Positions 52,162 to 61,037 of a stretch of 64,000 nt of DNA are shown piece by piece (position 1 is the first letter of the stretch; the number at the start of each line of letters is the position of its first letter). Under the pieces are notes generated by a model. The model saw only the letters and a list, made by a program, of their open reading frames with translations. It did no database searches and was not told the DNA's origin. The position numbers and the translations under genes are program-made. This DNA comes from Clostridioides difficile (GTDB lineage Bacteria > Bacillota > Clostridia > Peptostreptococcales > Peptostreptococcaceae). The stretch is taken from positions 62,001 to 126,000 of the forward strand of contig NZ_JRHN01000039.1 in NCBI RefSeq assembly GCF_001299635.1, read 5' to 3'.

Positions 52162-53001
52162 TTATTTATCTTCTATAAGAACTGATGTAGTACCATAATT
52201 TTTCTCTATTATAGCTTTTACTTTTTCTCCTTTTAACTCTTTAGTTAAAGCTTTAGCCCATTCTTGGTCTTTATTTTCACTTTTAGTAGCTAAAACTATA
52301 CCATATTCTGACCCATGCTCATCAAAAGCTAAAGCACTTTCTGGGTCTTTGTCAGATTTCATTATTTGTATTGCTCTAACCACTCCTAAATCTACATCTG
52401 GAAGTGCACTTGGAATTTTTACAGTATCCATTTCTATAAATTCTAGATTGTGTTTATTTTCAACTACCTCTAAAGGACTATAAGTTTTGACACCATCTTT
52501 TAATTTAATTAAACCTTCATCTGCTAATAAAACTAATGCTCTTGATTTATTAGTTGCATCTGATGGTATAGCAACTTTCATATTATCTTTAACATCATTT
52601 AAGCTTTTTAATTTATCTGAGTATACACCCATTTTTGAATAATAAATAGGCTCTCCTACTGCTGACAAGTCTGTACCTTTATCTTTATTAAATTGCTCTA
52701 AAAACGCACTATGTTGATAGAAATTGGCATCTAAAGTTCCTTCAGCAACTCCACTATTTGGACTTATTATATCTCCATCAAAAAGAGTAACTTCCATTTT
52801 ATAACCATCATTTAAATAATCTTTTTGTACTGCATCTAACATTTCTTTTATAATAGGGTCAGATGTACCTACTTTAACAGTTTTTACTTCTTTTTTAGCA
52901 GACTCACTTTCTTTTTTTTCATTATCATTTCCAGAACATGCTACTAATGATAATGATAGTATAGCTATTAGTGATAAACTAATTAATTTTTTAATTTTCA
53001 T
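52162..53001 (-). CDS. metQ: MetQ/NlpA family substrate-binding lipoprotein
   Basis: ATG 53001 is five bases from GGAGG; an in-frame TTG four codons earlier overlaps that site. 279 aa with signal peptide and lipobox (LSLSLVACSG). NlpA-family segments: KVGTSDPIIKEMLDAVQKDY, EVTLFDGDIISPNSGVAEG, DANFYQHSAFLEQFN and IPSDATNKSRALVLLADEGL. It begins 31 bases after a UroD-fold methyltransferase stop, so it is transcribed with that gene. The first strand (VGTSDPI in place of the usual VGASPVPHAE) is altered. Confidence 0.93.
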   Translation of the reverse strand: MKIKKLISLSLIAILSLSLVACSGNDNEKKESESAKKEVKTVKVGTSDPIIKEMLDAVQKDYLNDGYKMEVTLFDGDIISPNSGVAEGTLDANFYQHSAFLEQFNKDKGTDLSAVGEPIYYSKMGVYSDKLKSLNDVKDNMKVAIPSDATNKSRALVLLADEGLIKLKDGVKTYSPLEVVENKHNLEFIEMDTVKIPSALPDVDLGVVRAIQIMKSDKDPESALAFDEHGSEYGIVLATKSENKDQEWAKALTKELKGEKVKAIIEKNYGTTSVLIEDK

Positions 53002-53031
53002 GACTTCCTCCAATGATATTTTTATTAATAT

Positions 53032-54108
53032 TTAAAATGTACATAATTTACCTTTTACAGCATTTTTACTATAAATTCTAGCAGCATTCATAAATGCATG
53101 TATGTTCTCAATAGGAGTTCCTACCGGAATTTGACAACCAGGAGATAATGTAAATCCACATGGATTGTCACTTGCCTTTAAGATACATTCCTTTACTGAT
53201 TCCATTACATCATTAATACTTCCATTTCTCATAATTTCTACTGGTGGTACATTTCCAGAGATACCCATACTGTTTCCAATTGCTTTTTTAACCTCTTCTA
53301 AATCTTCGCAATTATCAACACTAAACGCAGAAAGACCTACATCAACTAAATCTTGCCATCTGTCTTTAGTCTTTCCACATATATGTATAGATGGTGCTGA
53401 ACCTGTAATTTCTTTAACTCCTAGTACGAATTCTTCTAAATATGGTTTTACAAATTCCTTAAACTGCACTAAGCTTATCAGATTAGACGAAGCTACTGGT
53501 TCAGCTAGACTGACACTTGACCCACATTCTTTATAAATTACTTCTGTGTATCTTAGCATGCATTTTACTGTATATTTTAAAAGTTTATGTAAATTTTCTT
53601 TATTTTTAACAGTATCTTTTAGTATATTCTCAGCTCCTCTTATAGCTACAACATTACTTATTGGACCTGCTAAACTTGAACCTATAAATCTTTCATTTGA
53701 AAATTCATCTGTTAAGACTTTTAATGCTTCTATAATAGCTGGCATTCTCCCATCTTTATAAGGGTCTATTATATCTAAAGAATCAAGCATTGAATAATCT
53801 TTGAGTACAGGCTCAACTATAAAAGAGACTGAATCTTTGGGATATTTTAACTTAGAACCAAGGGCTTCTCCTATGCCTCTAAGACCTAAACCTACACCCA
53901 TAGAATCCACATTAAAATCTCTTGCTAAATTTCGTTCCATTTCAATCATCATTTCTGAAGAATAATAATAATCACTTATATTTAATCCATACATAACAGG
54001 TGCTGTTTCAGATAAAGAAAATGAACATGGTAATCTATCAACTTCTTTTCCTGATTTATATAAAATTGCCCTTTCTTTAGGTGTTAATTCATCTTTTAAT
54101 ATTTTCAT
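53032..54108 (-). CDS. UroD-fold corrinoid methyltransferase A
   Basis: 358 aa from ATG 54108 (a TTG five codons earlier has no site). It has the uroporphyrinogen decarboxylase TIM barrel but the zinc thiol motif of MtaA/MtbA-type methyltransferases: SIHICGKTKD (HxC, about 237-246) and LSPGCQIPVG with the third ligand cysteine. The N-terminus (LTPKERAILYKSGKEVDRLP) is typical. Haem decarboxylases lack HxC, so haem synthesis is excluded as its role. Likely reaction: methyl transfer between a thiol or other methyl carrier and the corrinoid protein encoded at 57944. 31 bases before metQ. Confidence 0.85.
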   Translation of the reverse strand: MKILKDELTPKERAILYKSGKEVDRLPCSFSLSETAPVMYGLNISDYYYSSEMMIEMERNLARDFNVDSMGVGLGLRGIGEALGSKLKYPKDSVSFIVEPVLKDYSMLDSLDIIDPYKDGRMPAIIEALKVLTDEFSNERFIGSSLAGPISNVVAIRGAENILKDTVKNKENLHKLLKYTVKCMLRYTEVIYKECGSSVSLAEPVASSNLISLVQFKEFVKPYLEEFVLGVKEITGSAPSIHICGKTKDRWQDLVDVGLSAFSVDNCEDLEEVKKAIGNSMGISGNVPPVEIMRNGSINDVMESVKECILKASDNPCGFTLSPGCQIPVGTPIENIHAFMNAARIYSKNAVKGKLCTF

Positions 54109-54158
54109 CTCAACACGCCCCAATAATTAAAATTTATATTACTTCAAAGTTAAAGTGC

Positions 54159-54983
54159 TTATAATATTCTGACTGTATATATCTTTTCATTGAATACACT
54201 TTTATTAGTATTTTTAATACAATTTTGCCCAAACATTCTTCCTTTACATATACCTTCTTTCAATAGAACATCTGCATAAGTCATATTATTATTAAAGTTA
54301 AGTTCTTCAATCTCCATAAGTCCTAAATTCAAAAGTGAAGTTGTTGTTCTTCCACAGATATGTATACTTGCTTTACCATTTATTTTCTGTTGTAATTCTT
54401 TAAATATTTCTATTGTTATATCACTACTTAAGTTACAAAAAGTTCTCTTACCTAAAATATCCATATTTCCAGTTGGGTCAGCATAAGATATAATTTTAGC
54501 TCCAGATTCTACTCCTTTAACAGCATACTCTACAATAAAATCTTTTACATATTCTAGAATTTTGTATAAATCATTTTTTCTATTTTTCAAAGCTTTTACT
54601 ATATTTGTTAAGTCTATTAAGCTACTCAAAATGGTAATTGGGCCTTCAATACTTAAAATAACATCTTCGTTTTCACATGATAATTTTTTTATTGCCTTTA
54701 ATACTTCATTAGCTTCTACTTCATCTAAATAAACTTTTTGAAGATTTAATAATTCTTCAATATCATTATATTTATAGCTTTTTACTCTTGGTGTACTCAA
54801 TTCATCAATTAAAATATTTGCCCCTAAACTTTGTGCACACATAGTGTCACATAACGGAAGATAACAAACTCTATTTTTTGTACTTTCTTTTAAAAGTTTT
54901 GTAGCCTTTACCATTTCATCACATTTTAGATAAACATCTGGTATTTTTAGATTGTTTTCCTTTAGAAATTTTAACTCTTCCAT
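54159..54983 (-). CDS. Short UroD-fold corrinoid methyltransferase B
   Basis: At 274 aa it is about 70 residues shorter than its three relatives, missing the N-terminal part of the barrel. It keeps ASIHICGRTTTSL (HxC) and FGQNCIKNT with the third cysteine, and ISYADPTGNMDILG, a substrate-loop segment shared with the gene at 56880. The ATG at 54983 has only AGGA abutting it. In frame upstream, an ATT at 55028 lies seven bases after a good GAGGTG site and would add 15 residues that read as plausible protein, so a rare ATT start is possible. It lies between the activator and methyltransferase A. Confidence 0.8.
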   Translation of the reverse strand: MEELKFLKENNLKIPDVYLKCDEMVKATKLLKESTKNRVCYLPLCDTMCAQSLGANILIDELSTPRVKSYKYNDIEELLNLQKVYLDEVEANEVLKAIKKLSCENEDVILSIEGPITILSSLIDLTNIVKALKNRKNDLYKILEYVKDFIVEYAVKGVESGAKIISYADPTGNMDILGKRTFCNLSSDITIEIFKELQQKINGKASIHICGRTTTSLLNLGLMEIEELNFNNNMTYADVLLKEGICKGRMFGQNCIKNTNKSVFNEKIYTVRIL

Positions 54984-55048
54984 TCCTGTAGTATCATATG
55001 TACATTTAAAATTGTATTTTTCTTTAATTTTAACTCACCTCCACTTAC

Positions 55049-56860
55049 TTATTTACTCAACTTGCTTATATCAAAGCTTAAACAACTTGCAAATAAACGT
55101 TCATAATCTTCTAGTAATGATAATTCTAAGTAATCACATGTTTTCAAAACATCATTTACTTCAGCTCTTTTTGATATATCTAAAAGGCATAAAATTGCAC
55201 CACTTTTAGAGGAATTTCCAATATAACTAATTTTATCTTTAAATTCTACAGGAACCATTCCTGCACCAACAATACTTTCAACCTTTAAATGTGCTCCAAA
55301 TTGACCAGCTATTATTACTTTGTCAATATCTCTAGGATTTAACTTTAAATTATGTAACATAGATAAAATACCAGATAAAATAGCTCCTTTTGCCAGCTGA
55401 ACTTGTCTAATATCATTTTGAGTAATATATATATTATATTTTTTAGATAATACTATACTTCTCTTTTTACCATCCTCTACCAAAAGATTTTTAAGAAAAT
55501 TATCCTCATTAAAATCATCTTTTTTCTTTAGCCTTCCGCTCTTATTAATCAAACCCGCTTTATATATTTCAGATATAGAATCTAAAATACCACTTCCACA
55601 AATGCCATTTGGATTTCCCTGTCCTATAATATCTATTTGTATTCCCTCATCTTTGATACTTATTCCCTCAATAGCTCCCTCACCTGCTCGTACTCCACAA
55701 GTTATATTCATTCCTTCTAATGCTGGTCCAGCAGCACACGAACATGCAATTAATTTTCCACAATCAGATAAAATCATTTCTCCATTAGTTCCTATGTCTA
55801 TGAAAAGTATCTTCTGATTTACTTTTTTTAAATTTGTGACAATAGCACCTGCAGTAATATCAGCACCTATAAATGCAGACACACTCGGTAAGCAATAAAG
55901 CCTCGTGTAATTTGATATTTCTAGACCTATATCTGAAGCTAAAAAAGTCTTACTATCTTTAAACATCGGTCTATATGGATTTATTCCTAAACTTTTAGGA
56001 TTTATTCCTAAGAGTAAATGTAACATTGTAGTATTTGCAGCAATTGATATATCATAAATGTTTTCCTTTGCTATTTTATTATCCTCACACAAATAATTAA
56101 ATAGATTATTTAAACATTCAACAACCACTTTACTTAGAATTTCTGCTCCATTTTTCTCTTTTGATGCAAAATTAATTCTTGATAACACATCCAATCCATA
56201 GCTTTTTTGAGGATTTATAGAAGAAGCACTTTTAATTTCTTTACCAGTATTTAAATCTATTAATGATACCACCATGGTAGTTGTACCAATATCAACTGCA
56301 AATCCATACATCAAACTTCTTGTATCTCCATTTTCTATGGATATAATCTTTCCATCATACCTAGTTATTGTATAGGTTTCTCCTTCTTTTAAGTTAGAAA
56401 ACCTTTTTATTACATTTAAGGGTAAACTTTCTTTATCTTCTAATAATAATTTTTCTACTGCATCACTTTGTAAAAGAGACTTTTCTGAAAATATCTTGCA
56501 TTCTTTTCTTACCGCAGGATTTAAATCAAACTTAGGCATATAACCTTCATCTAATACTTCTACTTTTTTTTCATCATGCAACAATTCTATATCAATATCT
56601 CCATGTACTTGATATAAACATGCTAACCTAATATTATCTAAAACTTCTTCCTCACTTAAAAACCTTCTTTGTTCCTCTAAATTCTTATCTTTAATATTAC
56701 TTAAGATTTTAACCTTACATTTTCCACAATACCCTTTACCTGCACAGGGGTTTTCAATCATTATTCCATTTTCTTTTAAAATTTCTAACAAATTTTTTCC
56801 AGAATCAAACTTTAATCTTTTTTGTTCTCCATATCTATCATTTACAGTTAATATGTACAT
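55049..56860 (-). CDS. Corrinoid activation protein (2Fe-2S plus ASKHA, RamA/RACE-like)
   Basis: ATG 56860 follows GGTAGGTG by five bases; upstream in-frame codons lie inside the preceding gene. The 603-aa protein has an N-terminal 2Fe-2S domain (NPCAGKGYCGKCKVKIL, then the fourth cysteine in RLACLYQ), a linker domain and a C-terminal ASKHA ATPase domain: FAVDIGTTTMVVSLIDL, ILFIDIGTNGEM, SCAAGPALEGMNITCGVRAG and VIIAGQFGAHL. RACE proteins use ATP and a low-potential electron donor to reduce inactive Co(II) corrinoid to Co(I). Its place among the methyltransferases supports this role. Confidence 0.92.
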   Translation of the reverse strand: MYILTVNDRYGEQKRLKFDSGKNLLEILKENGIMIENPCAGKGYCGKCKVKILSNIKDKNLEEQRRFLSEEEVLDNIRLACLYQVHGDIDIELLHDEKKVEVLDEGYMPKFDLNPAVRKECKIFSEKSLLQSDAVEKLLLEDKESLPLNVIKRFSNLKEGETYTITRYDGKIISIENGDTRSLMYGFAVDIGTTTMVVSLIDLNTGKEIKSASSINPQKSYGLDVLSRINFASKEKNGAEILSKVVVECLNNLFNYLCEDNKIAKENIYDISIAANTTMLHLLLGINPKSLGINPYRPMFKDSKTFLASDIGLEISNYTRLYCLPSVSAFIGADITAGAIVTNLKKVNQKILFIDIGTNGEMILSDCGKLIACSCAAGPALEGMNITCGVRAGEGAIEGISIKDEGIQIDIIGQGNPNGICGSGILDSISEIYKAGLINKSGRLKKKDDFNEDNFLKNLLVEDGKKRSIVLSKKYNIYITQNDIRQVQLAKGAILSGILSMLHNLKLNPRDIDKVIIAGQFGAHLKVESIVGAGMVPVEFKDKISYIGNSSKSGAILCLLDISKRAEVNDVLKTCDYLELSLLEDYERLFASCLSFDISKLSK

Positions 56861-56879
56861 TTTGACACCTACCATATGC

Positions 56880-57905
56880 TTAACATTCACTTTCTCGTGC
56901 ACTCAGAACCATTGATTGTATATTTTTAATTGGAGTCCTAGCTCCTATTCCACATGCTGGAGATAAAATATTTATACCATTTTTTATACATCTTCTTCCT
57001 ATTTCTCCAACTTTATCCTCAGTTCCATATTCAAGGGCATATGTACTTACATTACCAATAATTGCTTTGTTAGGAACATTTAATACAACCTGTTTTTCAT
57101 CAGTTATTGAATCAAAACTTATACCTAAACTACGAATACTATTCAATTGAGGATATATAGTTTTTAATCTTCCACAAATATGTACTATGCTTGGAATATT
57201 ATTTTCATCTTCATTTAATGAATCTAAAATTCTATTTATATATGGAACCACAAATTCTTCAAATTTTTTAGGTCCAAGTATTTCTCCTGTAGCACTTGGG
57301 TCAGCAATAGCTATTAAATCTGCACCAGCTTCAATTTGTGCCTTTGCAAATTTAATTATATTTTCTGTCACAAACTCTAAAAACTTATGAACATTTTCTC
57401 TATCTTTTCTTAATTCTCTATAAAATATAGTAGGTTCAATTAAAGATGTAGCAACGCTTATTGGACCGACTACATTGGCAATGATAGGTACATCACTATC
57501 TTTATTTTTTAGATACTTAATTGCATCTATAACAACTTTTGCTCGTCCAATATTTATATCAAGTTCTTTTAATTTTGTGTAATCAGATATTGTGTCCATA
57601 GGATAAAAGTTCACTCTAGGTTCTGTAATTTTAGTTCCAAAATCAACTTTAGCTCCCATTGCCTCAGCTTCTATAGTCATACAAAATGGTACGCCACAAT
57701 TTTCAAAACCATCATTTTCATAGATACCATAAGTGAGTTCTGCCATTTTAATAGCATCAAAATGTGCATCAGGCCAACTTATTCCTTTCATATCCATCAC
57801 ATCTTCTACAACCATGTTCATCATACCACCAGGGCAAATACAAGGAGGTCTATCAACAGACTCTCTATTTAAAACTTTCAATAATCTCTCTTTGCAAGTA
57901 TACAA
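56880..57905 (-). CDS. UroD-fold corrinoid methyltransferase C
   Basis: 341 aa, TTG start at 57905 with AAAGGA 12 bases before it (a long spacing, but no better codon). N-terminus CKERLLKVLNRESVDRPPC is typical of MtaA/CmuA-like proteins. It has a substrate loop LIAIADPSATGEILGPKKFE, the zinc motif IVHICGRLKT (HxC, about 239) and ILSPACGIGARTP with the last cysteine. The N-terminal segment also has MMNMVVEDVMDMKGISWPDA, seen in this subfamily. It lies 39 bases after the corrinoid-protein stop, so this is likely one of its direct partners. Confidence 0.87.
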   Translation of the reverse strand: MYTCKERLLKVLNRESVDRPPCICPGGMMNMVVEDVMDMKGISWPDAHFDAIKMAELTYGIYENDGFENCGVPFCMTIEAEAMGAKVDFGTKITEPRVNFYPMDTISDYTKLKELDINIGRAKVVIDAIKYLKNKDSDVPIIANVVGPISVATSLIEPTIFYRELRKDRENVHKFLEFVTENIIKFAKAQIEAGADLIAIADPSATGEILGPKKFEEFVVPYINRILDSLNEDENNIPSIVHICGRLKTIYPQLNSIRSLGISFDSITDEKQVVLNVPNKAIIGNVSTYALEYGTEDKVGEIGRRCIKNGINILSPACGIGARTPIKNIQSMVLSARESEC

Positions 57906-57943
57906 ATTAATTTACCATCCTTTTTATATAATATAAATAACGC

Positions 57944-58591
57944 TTAGGATACTAATTTTTTTGCCAATTCAACAGCTTTTGCTGCTGATGGTGAATATCC
58001 ATCTGCACCTATCTTTTTAGCATAGCTTTCAGATATAGGACCTCCACCTATCATTATTTTAAAACTATCTCTTATTCCTTGACCTTTTAAATCTTCTATT
58101 AAAACTTCCATATTATCCATAGTTGTAGTCATAAGAGTAGACATTGCTATAATATCAGCATTTACTTCCTTAGCTTTTTCAACAAATTCACTCATAGGTA
58201 TATCTCTTCCTAAATCGTAAACTTCAAATCCAGCTGTTTCTAACATTATTTTTACTATATTTTTTCCAATATCATGAGTATCACCTTGCACAACACCCAT
58301 TACTATTTTTCCAGTTTTCTTTGAATCTTCTTTTTTAATATGAGGTTTTAAAACATCAATACCTGCATTCATTGCATCTGAACATAAAAGTAGTTCTGGA
58401 ACATAATATTCCTCTTCTTCATATAACTCACCAGCTCTTTGCATTCCAACAGAAAGCCCCTTATCTATTCCTTCAAATGCGTCAAAATTTTGTTTTAAAT
58501 ATTCTTCAGCTATCTCTACTACTTGTTCTTCTTCCATCTCAACTACATTATGAGCTAATTTTTTTAACAATTCCTTTTTTTCTTTACTCAT
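57944..58591 (-). CDS. Corrinoid protein (B12-binding methyl carrier)
   Basis: 215 aa from ATG 58591, seven bases after GGGGGA; an in-frame ATG 11 codons earlier has no site. The N-terminal four-helix cap (about 10-85) is followed by the cobalamin-binding Rossmann domain with the lower-ligand motif GDTHDIGKNIV (DxHxxG, His about 103), LMTTTMDNME and IGGGPISESYAKKIGADGYS. This is the MtaC/MtmC/MttC-type carrier that shuttles methyl groups as methyl-Co(III). It is the only corrinoid protein in the array and lies immediately upstream of methyltransferase C and the activator. Confidence 0.95.
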   Translation of the reverse strand: MSKEKKELLKKLAHNVVEMEEEQVVEIAEEYLKQNFDAFEGIDKGLSVGMQRAGELYEEEEYYVPELLLCSDAMNAGIDVLKPHIKKEDSKKTGKIVMGVVQGDTHDIGKNIVKIMLETAGFEVYDLGRDIPMSEFVEKAKEVNADIIAMSTLMTTTMDNMEVLIEDLKGQGIRDSFKIMIGGGPISESYAKKIGADGYSPSAAKAVELAKKLVS

Positions 58592-58809
58592 ATATATTTC
58601 CCCCTTAACCAATTTAATTTTCATTTTTCCAATTTTTAAAACTGAACAATAATAGTAACCATAAGGTCATTTTTAAAATACTTTTATGTCAAAATAATTT
58701 ATCTTATCTTAAATTTAATATTTTTATTATTTTTTGTCTAATATGAAAAATCTATTTACTAACTAGCATATATTCAAAGAGTCTATTCCATAATGTCAAT
58801 ATGAATATC

Positions 58810-59868
58810 TTAATCATATCTTCCGAAATCTTCTACTGCTTTCACCATAGCTTGTACATTACATGCTGGAGCAAGAGGAGTTAATGCACAATCTGGCATC
58901 AATATAAATCCTCCTGGAGAATATTTCATTTGTTCAATTGCTTTTCTACTCTCTTCATATACATCTTCAGGTTTCCCTGAATGTATAATAGAGTTTCTTA
59001 CATTTCCACCAATAATGTATTCATCTCCCAAAACTTCTGCTGTCTCTCTCATATCCATCTCATAACCTAATGTAAATACAGTTCTTCTTGGTAATTTTAA
59101 TTCATTTGTCCAGTATTTTAAGTTTTCCTTATGGTCTCCACAAAGATGTACTATCCATTTCTTAATCCCCCATTCTTGATACATATCTTGAATCTCTTTT
59201 ATATATGGAATGGAGAATTTTTCAAAATCTTTTGAAGAAATTATTCCATGAGATTCCATAGGATATGCTGAAAATGTTGATATTTTTTCTACACCAAATA
59301 TATCTATGCTTTTCTTTGTTATTGCCATCATGTAATCAGTAACCATTCTAAGAAGATGATGTATTACTTCAGGGTCTTTTCTTAAGGATTTTAATAATAG
59401 TTCTGTTCCTAGAATACTTTGTACTCCACCAAATGGAGAACCTGATGGAACTGAAAATCCAAACCCATTTTCCACACATATTTTAGCAAATTTCAAAGAC
59501 CTAATTGCTGATGGTGCAGTGTCTACATCAGGTATTTTTAGATTTTTAACATCTTTTATATCCTCTATAGGTCTTCTTATCACTTTTGGTAGTCTTATTC
59601 TTGGAGTTTCTGAAAACATTAATTCACCACCAAAATCCCAAGTCTGCCATTCTGGAATAGCATAACCTGGAGTAGCATCGTACTTATGTAAATTTATTGA
59701 ACACATTTGAGCTTTAAAAGCTTTTTCAGGTTCCATATAATATTCTTTTGAAGAATAATTTGAAATGTTAGCCGCATATAAAGTAACGTTTGGATTAACT
59801 GGTATACGGTCTAACTTTTCTTTATTCATTAATGCTTTCATTCTTTCAGCAGAAGTCAATTCCATCAT
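58810..59868 (-). CDS. UroD-fold corrinoid methyltransferase D
   Basis: The frame begins with four ATG codons in a row after AGGAG; the third (59868), six bases from the site, is the best start, giving 352 aa. The zinc motif is WIVHLCGDHKEN (HxC) and FILMPDCALTPLAP with the last cysteine. It differs from A-C in loop sequences (EWQTWDFGGELMFSETPRIR; TFSAYPMESHGIISSK) and is probably the substrate-specific enzyme of another type. It lies 218 bases before the corrinoid gene and about 100 bases after a binding-protein gene with a terminator between. Confidence 0.85.
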   Translation of the reverse strand: MMELTSAERMKALMNKEKLDRIPVNPNVTLYAANISNYSSKEYYMEPEKAFKAQMCSINLHKYDATPGYAIPEWQTWDFGGELMFSETPRIRLPKVIRRPIEDIKDVKNLKIPDVDTAPSAIRSLKFAKICVENGFGFSVPSGSPFGGVQSILGTELLLKSLRKDPEVIHHLLRMVTDYMMAITKKSIDIFGVEKISTFSAYPMESHGIISSKDFEKFSIPYIKEIQDMYQEWGIKKWIVHLCGDHKENLKYWTNELKLPRRTVFTLGYEMDMRETAEVLGDEYIIGGNVRNSIIHSGKPEDVYEESRKAIEQMKYSPGGFILMPDCALTPLAPACNVQAMVKAVEDFGRYD

Positions 59869-59922
59869 CATCATCTCCTAATTTAATATATTGTTTGATA
59901 AATTATTATAGTAACATAGAAA

Positions 59923-59958
59923 AAATCACCTTAAAAATTTCAGCTTTTAAGGCAATTT
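59923..59958 (-). terminator. Terminator after the taurine-type importer operon
   Basis: On the minus strand AAATTGCCTTAAAA pairs with TTTTAAGGTGATTT (two non-standard positions) and is followed by six T. It lies 12 bases past the binding-protein stop, so the importer and methyltransferase D may be separate or partly linked transcripts. Confidence 0.6.
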
Positions 59959-59970
59959 CTTTCTCTATAT

Positions 59971-61014
59971 CTATTTATCTAACTTAACATTTTTTTGAGC
60001 ATTTTTTAAAAAAGTATCATCTATAGCCTTTTCACGAGGTATTTCTTTTTTAATAACACCTGAAGCCATAGACATTCTATTTATAGCTGCATATCCATCA
60101 TCAGTGAAACTTCCATCTTTAGAATATATATTATTATCTTTTATTTCTTTTACAGAATCTTCAAGCATTTCATTTCCTGGGAATAATGGTTTCAATGTTT
60201 CTATTATTTTTTCTGCAGAGTTTTCATTTGTCCATAATATAGCTTTATATATAGCATTTACATATTTTTGTACTGTTTCTGGATTCTCTTTTATATATTT
60301 ATCTGTAGTAAATGTTATATACATTTCATAATTTTCAGAACCAATTAACTTTTTATGAACTTCTGGATTATATATATCTTCAACTAACTTATTACCTGCA
60401 TCAAGTACAATTTTACGAGCAGATGGAGATACATAACTACCTGCAACATCTTCTTTTTCCAAAGCTGCAACTAATGCTGAGTTTGGAAGATTTACATATG
60501 TAGCATCAGTATCTGGATTAAGACCATTTTCTTTTAACACAGAACGTACAAATGCTCTAGGAGATGAACCACTATCAGCACCGTTTATAGTTTTACCTTT
60601 CATATCTTTTACACTGCTATATTTTGGTGCTACCACAAATGAATATGGATATTTTTGTGTAGTTGAAAGTAATAACTTAGTGCCTTGATTTTTTTCATTA
60701 AAACCTAAAATCATTTCTGGACCATATAGACCAAATTGAGCATCACCAGATAACACTGGTGCTGTTGGCATATCACTTTGTACTGTAACAAATTCTACAT
60801 CTAAACCTTCTTCTTCAAAAAATCCTAGTGCTTTTGCTAAGTATGCTGGTCCCCAAAGCTCACCTCTCACTGGTTCAGATACTTTAACTTTTTCTAACTG
60901 TTTTGTTTCTTTTTTAGCATTTTTTGAACTCTTTTCTTCTTCTTTTACAGAGTTACAAGCAACCATACCCAATAACATAACACCACATAACAAAATCGAA
61001 ATAAATTTTTTCAT
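59971..61014 (-). CDS. NMT1/SsuA-family ABC substrate-binding lipoprotein
   Basis: ATG 61014, seven bases from GAGGAG. 347 aa with signal peptide and lipobox (LLGMVACNS). SsuA/TauA/ThiY fold: WGPAYLAKALGFFEEEGLDV, DAQFGLYGPEMIL, GKTINGADSGSSPRAFVRSV and GNKLVEDIYNP. This family binds sulfonates, nitrate, thiamine precursors and other small organics. The ligand here is not known; the methyltransferases downstream suggest a methylated compound. It is last in the ATPase-permease-binding protein operon. Confidence 0.92.
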   Translation of the reverse strand: MKKFISILLCGVMLLGMVACNSVKEEEKSSKNAKKETKQLEKVKVSEPVRGELWGPAYLAKALGFFEEEGLDVEFVTVQSDMPTAPVLSGDAQFGLYGPEMILGFNEKNQGTKLLLSTTQKYPYSFVVAPKYSSVKDMKGKTINGADSGSSPRAFVRSVLKENGLNPDTDATYVNLPNSALVAALEKEDVAGSYVSPSARKIVLDAGNKLVEDIYNPEVHKKLIGSENYEMYITFTTDKYIKENPETVQKYVNAIYKAILWTNENSAEKIIETLKPLFPGNEMLEDSVKEIKDNNIYSKDGSFTDDGYAAINRMSMASGVIKKEIPREKAIDDTFLKNAQKNVKLDK

Positions 61015-61037
61015 ATTTTCTCTCCTCACATTATTTT

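Noticed and set aside
53032-59868. Haem biosynthesis (uroporphyrinogen decarboxylase) for the four UroD-fold genes
   Set aside because: All four carry HxC...C zinc-thiol motifs and lie with a corrinoid protein and its activator; no other haem genes are present.
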